DNA of 64,000 nt from JACXTP01 sp963827905 (GCA_963827905.1 CAWHCB010000001.1:1-64000); one strand, 5' to 3'. Shown: positions 22,010 to 32,629, numbered from the stretch's first letter. Notes: generated by a model not told the origin, from the letters alone. Made by a program: numbers and translations.

Positions 22010-23592
22010 ATGGACTTCGAGAACGTCAACACCCACTACCGCATGTCCCGGAGAGGGCAGGAAGGAGACTATCATCGCCGTTACGAGGCCGAGGTCGCGG
22101 CCTTCTCCGATGGAGCTGCGCTCCCCCAGGGAGTTCGGTGCCATCGTGGGCGGGAAGAGGTCGCCGGGCCGGTCCTTCTTCGACGACATATCCCCGATAA
22201 GCTCTGAACTGGTGGTGGGGAGGTTCGCCCGGGGCACCAAGGAGGAGGTGGCCCAGGCGGTCGCTGCGGCAGACCTTGCCTTCCAGACCTGGTCCAGGAC
22301 CGACCTCGCAGAGAGGTTGGGCATATTCGCCAAGGCAGCGGACCTGATGGAGCAGGACCTGTTCCGCCTGGCCGTGGCGCTGACCTTTGACAACGGCAAG
22401 GACCGCCACGAGGCCATCGCCGAGGTGGACGAGGCCATCGATTTCATCCGCTTCTATGTCAAGGCGATGCGCGACAACCATGGCTTCGAGCAGGAGACGC
22501 TCCGACCCTATCACGACGAGAGGCCCCGCAGCCTGCTCAGGCCCTATGGGGTGTGGGCCGTGGTCTGCCCCTTCAACTTCCCTCTGGCCATCAGCTGCGG
22601 CATGGCCACCGGGGCCATGATCACCGGCAACACGGTGGTGGCCAAGCCCGCCTCCCCCGCCCCGTTGTCGGTCTTCCTATTGCACGACATCCTCGAGGCC
22701 GCAGGCCTACCACCGGGTGTCTTCAACGTGGTCACCGGTTCCGGCTCCGAGGTGGGGGATACCTTGGTGAACCATGCGAAGGTATCGGGGATCGTCTTCA
22801 CCGGTTCCAAGGACGTCGGTTACAAGCTCATCCGGGAGTCGCTGGCCCGCTTCCCCCGCCCGGTCATCGCCGAGATGGGGGGCAAGAACCCGGCCATCGT
22901 CAGCCAGGCGGCCGACCTGGCCATGGCGGTCAAGGGGGTGGCCCAGGCCGCCTTCGGCTTCAGCGGCCAGAAGTGCTCCGCCTGCTCCCGCGTCTACGTG
23001 CACGAACAGGTGTTCGATGTCTTCGTGGAGATGCTCGCCGCCTATGCTGGAAGGTACCGCATCGGAGATCCCCGGGACAGGGACACGTTCATCTGCCCGA
23101 TCATCCACCCCAAGGCGGTGCAGGACTACGAGCGCTATGTGGCCATGGCCCGCCAGGACGGCAAGGTGGTCCTGGGCGGAAAACGCCTGACCGAGGGCGC
23201 GATGGCCTTGGGCAACTATGTGGAGCCGACCATCATCACCGGTCTGCCCGAGGGACCATCATCTGGTCAAGAACGAGATGTTCCTGCCCATATTATGCGC
23301 CCAGAGCTATTCCGACCTGGAGGAGGCGGTGCGTAACGCCAACGATGTGGACTTCGGTCTGACGGCGGGCATATACTCCAATCTTTCCCACGAGGTCGAG
23401 TACTTCTTCGATCATATCGAGGCGGGGGTGTGCTATGCCAATCGCGCGCGCAGCGCCACCACCGGTGCCATGGTCGGAGCCCAACCGTTCGGGGGCTGGA
23501 AGGCCTCGGGCAGCACCGGGAAGGGCAGCGGCACAGCACTGTACCTGACCCAGTTCCTGAGGCAGCAGGCGCGGACCGTCGGGCAGCGATAA
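22010..23592 (+). CDS. 1-pyrroline-5-carboxylate dehydrogenase-like aldehyde dehydrogenase, two frameshifts
   Basis: The protein (about 527 residues) belongs to the aldehyde dehydrogenase superfamily and most resembles stand-alone P5C dehydrogenases, which oxidise glutamate semialdehyde to glutamate with NAD+. Motifs are VCPFNFPLAI, FTGSKDVGY, the general-base Glu in AEMGGKNPAIV, the nucleophile Cys in FSGQKCSACSR, and the C-terminal QPFGGWKASGSTGKGSG. Frame changes lie near 22112 and 23258. TTG at 22001 is an alternative start three codons upstream. No proline dehydrogenase lies nearby, so use in proline breakdown is only an inference from family membership. Confidence 0.85.
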
Positions 23593-23650
23593 GTTGAAGG
23601 ATATCTGATGCCGCTGTCCGAACCATTCGCATCGTTCGAGAAAGAGAACA

Positions 23651-24477
23651 TCAGCAAGGGACGATCATGACATGGACGTTGGACTTCCGCAGCACCTCAT
23701 CGGACACGGAACCCAGGGTCATGGAGTGAAGGAGCCCTTTTCCGACGTTGCCCATCACGATCAAGGTGGCATCGAACTCGCGGGCCGCCTCGATGATGTT
23801 GTACGCCGGAGAGCCATAATGCAGATGGGTGTCCAGCTCGCATTTCCCCTTATGGGCCTCCTTCCATTCGGACAGGTCCTTCTTCACCGCCTGGAACTTG
23901 TCGTTGTCCTCCACGCTGTACTTGTTCGAGGGTACCACGTGGAAAAGCACCGCCCGCTCACAACCGCTCTGGTCCAGCTGCTTGAACGTTTCGAGAACGC
24001 TCTTGGTGGCCGAGGTGAGGTCCACCGATACCAGCACGCTCTCGAGAAGGGGGGCGCAATCGGTGCTCGGTTTCTTCTTACCGATGGCGAAGAACTTGCC
24101 CACCAGGACAGGGACCTTGGTGCGGCGCACCACCTCCAAGGAGACGCTGCCCACCATCAGCTCGGTGGCCTTGGTCTTCCCGGAGGAGGCCATCACTATC
24201 AGCGAGCTCGCTCTCCCTCTTCGCCACCTCGAGGATCTTGTTGGACACCTTTCCCTTCTCCACCACCGTCCGGGCCTTGACGCCCGCTGACTCGGCTTTC
24301 TTGAGGAGGTTGTTCAACGCTATGCTCGTCCTCGGGGGGGATTTCCCCCTCCAAGGTCAGGACATAGAGCAGCACCAGCTCCTCCATGCCATAACGCTTC
24401 AATTGTAGCGCGCATTCCAACTGGTCGGCGGAGACCTCGCTCAGGTCGATGGGAATGAGCACACGTTTGAACAACAT
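23651..24477 (-). CDS. Tandem universal stress protein (two UspA domains), frameshifts
   Basis: Two UspA-type domains follow each other. The first starts FKRVLIPIDLSEVS and ends with IVMASSGKTKATELMVGSVS. The second starts VLVSVDLTSATK and ends with LIVMGNVGKGLLHSMTLGSVSDEVL, the ATP-binding loop G-2x-G-9x-G(S/T) region. The reconstructed length is about 275 residues, standard for a fused Usp pair. Frame changes lie near 24320 and 24215. ATG 24477 is preferred; GTG at 24486 is a possible alternative. A TATA box on the minus strand near 24510 would give an almost leaderless mRNA. Confidence 0.85.
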
Positions 24478-24581
24478 ATCGGTCACAATTAGGTACTTTC
24501 AGGTATAAAATTTTACTATCGTTGAAGAGAACAATATCTGGAGCCCAGGGATGGCACCCCTGGACCCCTAGGAGGTATTTC

Positions 24582-24941
24582 TTACTTGGAAGCGATCGGC
24601 TCCATGAACACGCTCATGTCCAGGTCGTAGCTGCTGTCGGCCATGGTGCCGTCCACCATCTCGATCCTGGCGCGAAGCTTGTTGCGCTCCACGATGATCT
24701 GCGCGTTCTTGACGTTGGACTTGTAGAGGGAGATCCTCTTACCGGCCTGGGTCAGTCGTCTCTCCACGCATTGGATGAAACCCGCCTCTTCCAGCAGCCT
24801 TATCTTGCGGTAACAGGCGGCGATGGGTATGCCCATCTTCTCGCTGAGCTCGAAGGCCGTCTTGGGCTTGCCCATGGTGGCCAACAATATTTTCGCAGCG
24901 TATTCCTCGGTGATCAATCTCGATGTTTCGAGTGCTTGCAT
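24582..24941 (-). CDS. Winged-helix transcriptional regulator
   Basis: A 119-residue protein with a helix-turn-helix in its first half (ILLATMGKPKTAFELSEKMG, then PIAACYRKIRLLEEAGFIQ) and a short C-terminal beta-rich tail ending SVFMEPIASK. It resembles the archaeal ArsR/HTH_20 group. ATG 24941 was chosen since AAGGTG lies at good spacing; the frame continues only three codons upstream. It precedes the universal stress gene on the same strand, with about 100 bp and a separate TATA box between them, so the pair need not be co-transcribed. Its targets cannot be read from sequence. Confidence 0.75.
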   Translation of the reverse strand: MQALETSRLITEEYAAKILLATMGKPKTAFELSEKMGIPIAACYRKIRLLEEAGFIQCVERRLTQAGKRISLYKSNVKNAQIIVERNKLRARIEMVDGTMADSSYDLDMSVFMEPIASK

Positions 24942-25159
24942 CCTGCACACCTTGAATGATAAAATTTCCTAGGACGATATTTAAAGAAATTGAGGTCAAA
25001 ATCAATTATGATTCAAGTTTTTTTCAATGGCCAGCATATCACAGTAACGAATTTGTCCGGCCTATTATCGGAACGACAAATCATCATCTGATTCGTCATT
25101 ATGAAAATTGATCGAGCATACCGTTAAGCCCTATTCGGAGATAGTGAGGACGGAGTGAA

Positions 25160-25887
25160 TTGCGCACCTTCCAAGCCTTCCCCGGGGTCCGGATGACCAG
25201 CGATCTGTGCATATGGATGGAGAGCGAGGCCACCATCGCCATCGCCGACCTGCACATCGGCCTGGAAGGGGTCCTGGAAGCGGAAGGGATGCATCTGCCC
25301 CGCATCCAGACGGAATCGATGCGGGATTCGCTGATGCGCATCGTGGACCGGTACCAGCCGGAGAGGGTGCTCATATTGGGGGACCTCAAGCATGAGTTCT
25401 CCCACAATCTCGGTCAGGAGCTGGCCGAGGTGAGGCAGGTGGTGCGGCAACTGCGGCGACGGCGCCGAGGTCTGGGTGGCCAAGGGGAACCACGATAACT
25501 TCCTGACGTCATTGGCGAAACAGCTCGACCTGAGGGTGGAGACGCTCCTTCCGCCTCGGAGGCGTCTCCATGATGCATGGTCACATGGACACCGACGAGC
25601 GTCCATTGGTGATAGGGCATGAGCACCCATCGGTCCGGCTCTTCGACAGCATCGGAGCCTATCTCAAGCTGCCTTGCTTCCTGCATTTCGAAAAAGAGCG
25701 CGTCCTGGTCCTGCCCGCCTTCTCGCCGCTGGCACCAGGGATGGACTTCACCAATGCCACCAAGGGGAGGGCGTTGTCCCCGGTGCTGCGCGATGCGGAC
25801 GTGGGGGCGGCGCAGGTGTACGCCTGCAGCGAGATCGGGCTGATGCACCTGGGGCCAGTGTCCGGATTGAAACGGGTCAGTCGTTGA
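25160..25887 (+). CDS. ICC-like metallophosphoesterase (COG1407), two frameshifts
   Basis: The calcineurin-like phosphoesterase fold is shown by TIAIADLHIGLEG (DxH), VLILGDLKHEF (GDxxH), WVAKGNHDNFLT (GNHD) and HGHMDTDE with VIGHEHPSVRL (late metal His residues). The reconstructed length is about 242 residues, typical of COG1407 proteins, which are often encoded near DNA-repair helicases; no such helicase is here. Frame changes lie near 25465 and 25555. TTG 25160 follows GGAGTG at the right distance. The 3' end overlaps the convergent DUF1622 gene by 11 bp. Confidence 0.85.
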
Positions 25888-26236
25888 TCTGCTGGATCTC
25901 CTTCTCGTCCTTCAGCTCCTTCATGAGGAAGACGCTGAGCACGGTCCTGACCACCACGATGAGTATCAACAGTATCACCGTATCGATGTCCGGTGCCATC
26001 AGGGTCGATCAGCGCGTCCCCGATGATGAAGAAGTCAAGACCGAACACCAAGGCCTGGATGAGGTTCTTCTTGATGCGTAGGAACTGAAAATCGCCCTTA
26101 CTGCGATCGATGCCATCCAAAGCTGGTAAAGGCACGGAAACCACCAAAGGAGATGATCACTCGCCCCGACCAGCTGGAAGAATAAGGCGAGGTAGTCTAT
26201 CCCTGTGATTATGTTCTCTGGCAGTTCCATCATCAT
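25877..26236 (-). CDS. DUF1622 membrane protein at the end of the ech operon, two frameshifts
   Basis: Joining three frames gives a 120-residue protein with three helices: YLALFFQLVGASVIISF, LVFGLDFFIIGDALI and IDTVILLILIVVVRTVLSVFL, ending in a charged tail (MKELKDEKEIQ). The segment RIKKNLIQALVFGLDFFIIGD is characteristic of DUF1622. The start ATG overlaps the echF stop (ATGA), so it is translated with the hydrogenase. Frame changes lie near 26145 and 25998. The function is unknown; position suggests an accessory to the membrane complex or simple co-expression. Confidence 0.8.
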
Positions 26237-26640
26237 CTCCCTCCTTTCCTCAGCCTGCTGACATCCCTTTCGGATGCCGGCATCCTCTCCACCCGGTACT
26301 CGAAAGGTGCCATGTCCACTCCGTAGACATGGACCTCCCGCTCGGGACCGGGTTGCGAATAGACGCTCTCCATCTTTATGATATTGACAGGGCACACGTC
26401 CACGCAGGTGCGGCAGGCGATGCAGCGGACCCGGGTTATGGTCTGGGTCTTCCTCTCCTTGTCGGTGACGATGGCCTTGGTGGGGCAATTCTTCTCGCAC
26501 ATGCGGCACCAGATGCAACGTTGCATGTCCCAAACCACCCTACCCCGGTTGGTGGCGGGTATCTCCGTTCTCTCCTTCGGATATCTTACCGTATCGGGAC
26601 GGGAGAACAGGTTTCTCAAGGTCGAGATGAGCATGGACAT
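26233..26640 (-). CDS. echF: Ech-type hydrogenase subunit F, 2x[4Fe-4S] ferredoxin
   Basis: A 135-residue polyferredoxin-like subunit. Two complete cluster motifs are visible: CIWCRMCEKNCPTKAI and CIACRTCVDVCPVNII. It corresponds to NuoI of complex I and carries electrons between ferredoxin and the small subunit EchC. The N-terminus (MSMLISTLRNLF) may form the amphipathic contact with the membrane arm. It starts 4 bp after the echE stop and overlaps the next gene by an ATGA. The frame is intact. Confidence 0.92.
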   Translation of the reverse strand: MSMLISTLRNLFSRPDTVRYPKERTEIPATNRGRVVWDMQRCIWCRMCEKNCPTKAIVTDKERKTQTITRVRCIACRTCVDVCPVNIIKMESVYSQPGPEREVHVYGVDMAPFEYRVERMPASERDVSRLRKGGR

Positions 26641-26644
26641 GGCA

Positions 26645-27728
26645 TCACCGGTCCGTGCAACAGACGCAGGGGTCCACCGAGACCGTTATCACCGCCACAT
26701 CGGCGAAACGACAGCCAGGCACCATCGCCGTGAGCGCCGGTATGTTGACCAGCGCCGGGGTCCTGAGCTTGACCCGGTCCAGCATCGTCGTTCCATTCGC
26801 TCTCACGTAATATAATAGTTCGCCGCGCGGCGCCTCCACCCGGCCATAGGCCTCTCCGTTGGGGATGCCCTTTCACTGGCGCCTGGACCGGCCCGTCCCG
26901 GATCGATCCCAGTGCCTGCCTGATCAGGTCCACCGCTTGGAGCACCTCGTCCATGCGCACCATGGTGCGGGCGTAGCAGTCGCCCTCCTCGTAGTAGATG
27001 GGGCGGAACTTGATCCCTTCCACGCCGTACCCGCCGTAGGACGTCAGGCGAACATCGTGCGGCAGCCCCGACCCCCTCGAGGTCGGCCCGACCGTGCACC
27101 AGTCCATCGCATCCTTCTTGGTGAGAAGGCCTACGCCGCGCAACCTCCTCCGCAGGGTGATGTCCTTGCGCACGATGCGCTGCAGCTCCAGGAACTTCGG
27201 CTCCAACCGGTCCATGGTGGCCTCGATGTCCTGAAGCTGCTCATAGGTCACATCCTTGCGCAACCCTCCGATGGCGTTCATGGAGTAATGCACCCTCCCC
27301 CCGGAGATGCGGTTCACCAGCTGCATGACCCCCTCCCTTTCCCGGAAGAACTGCATGAAGAGGTTCTCATAACCGATGGTCTCGGCTATGTGGCCCAATG
27401 CCAGGAGATGGCTGGTCAGCCGCTGGCACTCCATCATGATCAGCCTCACCAGATTGGCCCGGTCCGAGATGGTGACGCCATACATCGTTTCCATGGTCTG
27501 GCAGTAGACCGAGGCGTGATGATAGGAGCAGATGCCGCACACCCTCTCCGCCAGGAACTGCGTCCGTTTGTAATCCTGGGCCAGGGCGTGCTCCATGCCG
27601 CGATGGTTGTAACCGAAGTTCAGCTCCGCGCCCACCACCACCTCCTCCTCCACGGTGAGACGGAGGTTGAACGGTTCGAGGAAGGCGGCATGCTGAGGTC
27701 CGTACGGGACTATGAAGCCATCAGGCAT
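26645..27728 (-). CDS. echE: Ech-type [NiFe] hydrogenase large subunit E, one frameshift
   Basis: This is the catalytic subunit, NuoD-like. Both nickel-binding cysteine pairs are present: RVCGICSYHHAS near residue 65 and DPCVCCTDR at the very C-terminus. The protein is therefore predicted to be a true hydrogenase and not an Fpo/Nuo-type subunit that has lost nickel. It ends at the second CxxC-x-x-R without the usual cleaved tail, as in group 4 Ech enzymes. A frame change near 26870 separates QAPVKG from PNGEAYGRVEAP. It overlaps echD by 8 bp. Confidence 0.93.
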
Positions 27729-28092
27729 CGGGCTTCACCTCCTTCGCCGTCTCCACCTTGATGGGCTTGCGCAACGGGGCCCGCGGGCTGTTCTTGTCCA
27801 GCAAGAAACCGCCCTCCAACCCCTGGAAGCGGAGCCCGAACATGTCGATGATCTCCCGCTCCATGTAGACGGCCGCCGCATACAGGTCACGGATGGACTC
27901 CAGCTCGTCCTCCGCCTTGATGACGAACCTCTCATCCATCAGGGCGTTCTGGTGATGGAAGGTGTAGATGAGGTCGAAGGTGCCGTCCTGTCGGTCCACG
28001 GCGATGATGTCGATCAGTCTCGGCATGTCGGCCTTGCGGGTCATCCTCTCCAACCTCTTCCTGATGTCGTTCGGCGGCATCGGCCCGTTCAT
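27721..28092 (-). CDS. echD: Ech-type hydrogenase subunit D (NuoC-like)
   Basis: A 123-residue protein with the NuoC/30-kDa-subunit core: YTFHHQNALMDERFVIK, then the hallmark VYMEREIIDMFGLRFQGL (E-R-E-x-x-D-x-F/Y-G) and FLLDKNSPRAPLRK. It pairs with EchE at the catalytic module. ATG 28092 overlaps the echC stop (ATGA). The frame is intact and length is normal for EchD. Confidence 0.87.
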   Translation of the reverse strand: MNGPMPPNDIRKRLERMTRKADMPRLIDIIAVDRQDGTFDLIYTFHHQNALMDERFVIKAEDELESIRDLYAAAVYMEREIIDMFGLRFQGLEGGFLLDKNSPRAPLRKPIKVETAKEVKPDA

Positions 28093-28529
28093 CTCCTTCC
28101 CTCCCGCTCCACCTTATCCTGCCACATCTGGATACCTTGGACCACCGCGTCCATGATCGCTTCCGGGCGACAGGAGCAGCCAGGGACGTAGAGGTCCACC
28201 GGGATGACCTTGTCCACGCCCCCACAGACGTTGTAGCAGTCGAAGAAGGGCACCCCGTTGGAGGCGCAGTCGCCGCAGGCGATGACCAATTTGGGGTCGG
28301 GGGTCTGGTTGTAAAGGTTCACGAGCCTCTCCTCCGCCTTCTTGGTGACCGGGCCGGTGATGAGCAATATGTCCGCGTGCTTGGGGTTGGCCTTGTTCAC
28401 CATGCCGAAGCGCTCCACGTCGTAACGGGGCGTCAGCAAGGCCCATATCTCCAGGTCGCAACCGTTGCAGGAGCCGGTATCGAAATGCAGGATCCAGGGG
28501 GACCGCCTGGTCCATTTGGCGGAGGTCAT
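28089..28529 (-). CDS. echC: Ech-type [NiFe] hydrogenase small subunit C (NuoB-like)
   Basis: A 146-residue subunit holding the proximal [4Fe-4S] cluster next to the active site. The cluster ligands are visible in FDTGSCNGCDLEIW, CGDCASNGVPF and VPGCSCRPEAIMDA, exactly as in NuoB and EchC. It starts at an ATGA overlap with echB and stops at an ATGA overlap with echD. The frame is intact. Confidence 0.93.
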   Translation of the reverse strand: MTSAKWTRRSPWILHFDTGSCNGCDLEIWALLTPRYDVERFGMVNKANPKHADILLITGPVTKKAEERLVNLYNQTPDPKLVIACGDCASNGVPFFDCYNVCGGVDKVIPVDLYVPGCSCRPEAIMDAVVQGIQMWQDKVEREGRR

Positions 28530-29390
28530 GCCATCCCCCCCAGGCCATAGACGGTCAGGATCATCAGGTTCGCCCCCACCAGCGCCATGCCTATGGACAT
28601 GGTGGTGAGCACCACCGCTCCCCTGGTCAATCGCGCCGTGGTGTTGTCGATGACGGCCACCAACACCACCAGGCCTATGATCAGGAGGAAGCGGCCCATC
28701 ACGGTCCAGACCGCATCATCGTTCGTATAGAACAGGGAGATGAAACCGAGAAGGATGGCCAGCTCGAACCAGTGGGCCAGCTTGGTGATCCCCAGATAGG
28801 GGCCGGAGTATTCCACATACGGTCCGGCCACCAGCTCCTGATGGGCGGTGGCCAGGTCAAGGGGCGATTTCTGCATCTTGATCATCAGCACCGGGACGAG
28901 GGCCAGCACCACCAAGGGAAGCACGCCGATGCAGGTTCCCTTCCAGGCTGTCCACCATGAAGGTGCCCTCGTACCATCCCACGGCGATGATGGCCAGGAA
29001 GAACACCGGCTCATAGGCGACGATCTGCAGCAGCTCGCGATGGGCCCCCAGGTGGCTGAACGGGGACAGCGCGCTGAAGGCCCCCAGGACCAGCATGAAG
29101 CTCCCCGCCCCGGAGAGGAAGAAGATCACCAATAGGTCGCCTCCCATGCACAGCAAGCCCATGGCGCTGGCCTGCAACAGCAGACCCATGAGGGCGAAGA
29201 CCACCTGGCCCTTGTTCATCAACAGACCCTCCTTGTCGAAGAGCTTGGCCAGGTCGAGAATGGGCTGCCAGATGGGCGGGCCGACCCGGTTCTGCAGTCG
29301 GGCGGTGAGCTTGCGGTCGAAACCGAGCAGCAGCCCGATGGCCGGCAAGGTGAGCAGGAACAGGGCCAGACCGAAATACCATTCGATCAT
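28526..29390 (-). CDS. echB: Ech-type hydrogenase membrane subunit B (NuoH-like), one frameshift
   Basis: About 287 residues with around eight helices. It has the NuoH-type loop DRKLTARLQNRVGPPIWQPILDLAKLF, which links the membrane arm to the hydrogenase module, plus HRELLQIVAYEPVFFLAIIAV and QKSPLDLATAHQELVAG. A frame change near 28940 separates TFMVDSLEG from CIGVLPLVVLALVP. The start overlaps the echA stop (ATGA). It forms the ion-translocating interface with EchA. Confidence 0.91.
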
Positions 29391-31271
29391 GCCAGCACCC
29401 CCTCGAAAATGGCCATGGCGATGAGGGACGAGAGCAAAGCGATCCCGATGACGTCGCTGATCACCAGGAGGGCTTTTTCCTTGGACTCGCTGAACAGGTA
29501 ACTGCCCACCACCTTGAAGCTCCCTCCCTCGCCACAGGTGTAGGCCTGGGAAAGCTCCTCCTTGGTCGGTTTTATGGTAAAGAAGAAGACGAGCAATGGG
29601 ATAAGGACGATCAGGAACAGGGGGGCCACTGGCAGGGAGCCGAACGGCGTGGTCAGGGCCAACAGGTCGCCCTGAATCGGATCGAGTGGTATAGGTGGTC
29701 AGATAGGGTGTGACCAAAGTGTCGATCACATAGGGCAGCCCTAGGGCCATGGCGAAGGCGGCCCCGATCAGGACGAGCAGCGGAAGGGTGAACCAGGGCG
29801 ACGGTTCCGACCATTTCACGGGAGACCATTTCTCCGTCGGTCCGCTGGCCATGGCCCGGCCCAACCATTTGGCGTAATAGGCCATGGGCACGGCGATGGC
29901 GACCGCGAACAGGAAGAGGAACGGCAAGCTCTCCAGCGATGCCTCCGAGAGCATCCATTTGCCAGCGAAGAGGCCGAAGGCGGGAAGGACCATCAGGAAC
30001 ACCCCTGAGTAAAGGGAGATGGCCAGCATGGGCATGCGTTGGCGCAGTTCCGTCATGTTCTCGATATCCTCGCTGCCGGTCTCGTGCTTGACCACCCCTA
30101 CGGTCAGGAACAAGAGGGCCTTGGAGACGGCGTGATAGATCAAGATGAGCATGCCCGCCGCTATGGCCAGAGGGGTGCCGATGCCCACGCAGACCACGAT
30201 CAACGCCAGGTTGGCCACGGTGGAATAGGCGAGGACGCGCTTGGCGTTGCTATGACGGAGCGCCAGCACGGAGGTCACCAGGAAGGAGAACCCGCCCACC
30301 AGCGTCAAGGCCAGGCCCATGGAGGGAACGGTCGCGACCAGGGGGCTGAAGCGTAAAAGGATGTACACTCCCAGGTTCACCATGGTGGCCGAGTGGAGCA
30401 GCGCACTTACCGGGGTAGGTGCCACCATCGCCCCCACCAACCAACGTTGGAACGGCACCTGGGCCGATTTGGTCAACGCCGCGATCATCAACAACCCCAT
30501 GCCCCACCAGGAACAGTGCGGACAAGGCCTCCCCCTCTAGCAGGGTGGAGATGTCAAGAACCCCCTCCTCCCAATAGATGAGGAGCATGGCGATGCAGAA
30601 GGCGGCACCGCCACCAAGGGTGTAAAGCAAGGCCCGGTCGGCCGAGCGGTTCGCCTCCTCCGTGCCCTCATGACCGATGAGGATGAAGGAGCAGAGCGTC
30701 GTCACCTCCCAGAAGAAGAACAGCCACAATAAGCTCGTTGCTCATGACCGCCCCGGTCATCGCGCCCAGGAAGAGGAGCATGAACAGGAAGAACCTAGGT
30801 TGGGCCTTGTCCTTGTCCATGTACTTCAACGCATAGATGCAGATTATCGAGCCGATAAGGCTGATGATGAGCACCAGGGTCAAGGCCAAACGGTCCAGGA
30901 CGAGGGCGGGTTCGGTCGACGCCTCTGCCTGCGAGACCAAATAGATGGGCACCACCAGGGTGATCAGCGCGAAACAGAGCAGGACCCAAGATCTCCTTCG
31001 GTACGCGACATAGATGAAGAAGGCGCCCGAGCAGGGCGTCGAGCACCGGTATGACGGTCTCCAATCCCTCCAGTTCATCCGATCCGATGTTTACCGTGAC
31101 CATATCGTTGATGAGCAGGTCGCCCAAGAGGATCAGGGATATGACGGCTACAGAGATGGAGGTCAGGAGCACTATGGCCTTGAGGCCAGCCCCTCGCGTC
31201 AGATAGGTCAACAAGCCCCCCAACACTGGCAATACGATCAAGGCCAGCACCAACCCCGCTTCTAGTTCCAT
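29387..31271 (-). CDS. echA: Ech-type hydrogenase membrane subunit A (NuoL/Mrp-like antiporter subunit), about four frameshifts
   Basis: The reconstructed protein, about 628 residues, is the antiporter-like subunit of the complex. Helices with the NuoL/M/N signature are clear: ALTKSAQVPFQRWLVGAMV, APTPVSALLHSATMVNLGVY, and YHAVSKALLFLTVG. The start (MELEAGLVLALIVLPVLGG) follows a GGGGGG ribosome site at 31271. The C-terminus (LSQAYTCGEGGSF, then ISDVIGIALLSSLIAM) is the short extension seen in EchA. Frame changes lie near 31030, 30730, 30500 and 29675. This is one gene and not several NuoL/M/N paralogues, because the helices continue in order without repeats. It heads the operon. Confidence 0.9.
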
Positions 31272-31428
31272 ATCGCCCCCCCTTTACTGAACGTAACTAA
31301 TAACATAAAAGATATCGCCCAGAAGCTTACAGAAGGACCGCACTCACGAGAGGCAAATCCGTTCGCCACATCCCTGCAAAACGAATATCTATCTTGAAAT
31401 CCGTTAATCTACCAGGGGGACATCTGGA

Positions 31429-31524
31429 TTGACGGAATGCATCGTATGCGGTAACGCTCTCAAGAAGAACCAGGGGAAATGTCCTGTCTGCGGGGCCTCG
31501 CAGAACGAGGAAGATGACTATTGA
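31429..31524 (+). CDS. 31-residue zinc-ribbon small protein
   Basis: A short frame with a TTG start encodes MTECIVCGNALKK, then KCPVCGASQNEEDDY. Two CxxC pairs spaced 11 residues apart form a minimal zinc ribbon. A purine-rich AGGGGGA lies 8 bases before the start. Its end overlaps the start of the radical SAM gene by 11 bp, so the two are probably coupled. The acidic tail follows the ribbon directly. It could alternatively be the N-terminus of the next gene separated by a frameshift, but that protein already has a normal start. Confidence 0.5.
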   Translation: MTECIVCGNALKKNQGKCPVCGASQNEEDDY

Positions 31525-32605
31525 ATCGGACCGGTGGGCCTTGGCCGGTTGGTGGTCCAAGGAAGGCCTGGACGTCCGTTGCTCCCTATGTCCGCATCGT
31601 TGCCTGATCAAACCCGACACCTATGGACGATGTGGGGTCAGGACGGCACGGGATGGGACGTTATGGACGGTTAACTACGGTCAGGTTTGCGTCAGCCAGT
31701 GCGACGCCATCGAGAAGAAGCCAATTTTCCATTTCCAGCCTGGGGCGAGGATATATTCCGCCGGCACTTTCGGTTGCAACCTTGATTGTGCGTATTGTCA
31801 GAACTCCATGCTATCCCATCCTTCTCGTGCGGTCCCATGTCGGAACGTCTCTCCGGAAGACCTGGTAAAGGAGGCGAGCGACCGTGGTGCGATCGGGATA
31901 GCCTTCACGTTCAATGAGCCGATAGTCTGGGCCGAGTACGTCCTCGATGTTGCGCAGGTTGCTCATCGGTCAGGTCTTTTCGTGGCCTTGAACACCAATG
32001 GATACATCCTCGAGTCGGGCCGGGGAGGATCTGCTCAGGAACGTCGATGTCGTCAAGATCGACATCAAGGGATTCGATGACGACGTTTATGCTGGAACCT
32101 GTGGCGGTTCTTTGGCGCCAGTGCTGGAGCTTTGTGCTCAGGTCAGAAGGTCTGGAAAGCACTTGGAGCTGTCCTATCTGATGATACCAGGGATCACGGA
32201 CGGTTTGGACATGGTGGCACGGTTCGGAACATGGGTAGTGAATCAATTAGGGCCGGACGTCCCCATCCACCTATACCGTTTCCAACCCTCTGCCCGGATG
32301 TCAGACCTAGGCCCAGAGCCTCTATCAAGGATGCTGGAGGCCAGGGACCTGATTATTGGGCCAAGGCGTTCGATATGTCTATCTAGGGGGGGAGACCGAA
32401 GGTCGTTTCCGGGATACTTTGTGCCCAAGCTGCTCGACCGATGGTGATATCACGTTCAATGGAGGAGAGCGAACCCGGTTACGTATTGGGCGAGAAAGTG
32501 AGCCGGTTCTGTCCTTCATTCTCCAAGATCGAGAACAGATTGATCGGAATTTCGTGCCCGAAATGTGGGGAAAAAATAGCAGTATCATACTGGCCACATC
32601 ATTGA
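31514..32605 (+). CDS. amrS: AmmeMemoRadiSam-system radical SAM enzyme, frameshifts
   Basis: The N-terminus has the conserved zinc-like motif CSLCPHRCLIK with GRCGVR, then DAIEKKPIFHFQPG and the radical SAM cluster FGCNLDCAYCQN (CxxxCxxC). Later motifs are FTFNEPIVW, NVDVVKIDIKGFDD and YRFQPSARMS. The family is found across archaea with AMMECR1 and Memo proteins; the reaction is not settled. The C-terminus, in the third frame, ends in a second ribbon (SCPKCGEKIAVSYW), giving about 363 residues. Frame changes lie near 32028, 32365 and 32440. A zinc-ribbon micro-gene precedes it. Confidence 0.85.
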
Positions 32606-32629
32606 TTAACGATTGTGCCATTGAATATC

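Noticed and set aside
24544..24563. Hairpin CCAGGG...CCCTGG between the winged-helix and universal stress genes
   Set aside because: Short stem without a T-run on either strand; too weak to call a terminator.
28857..31271. Several separate NuoL/M/N-type genes instead of one echA
   Set aside because: The frames continue one another in helix order and add up to one EchA-length protein without duplicated helices.
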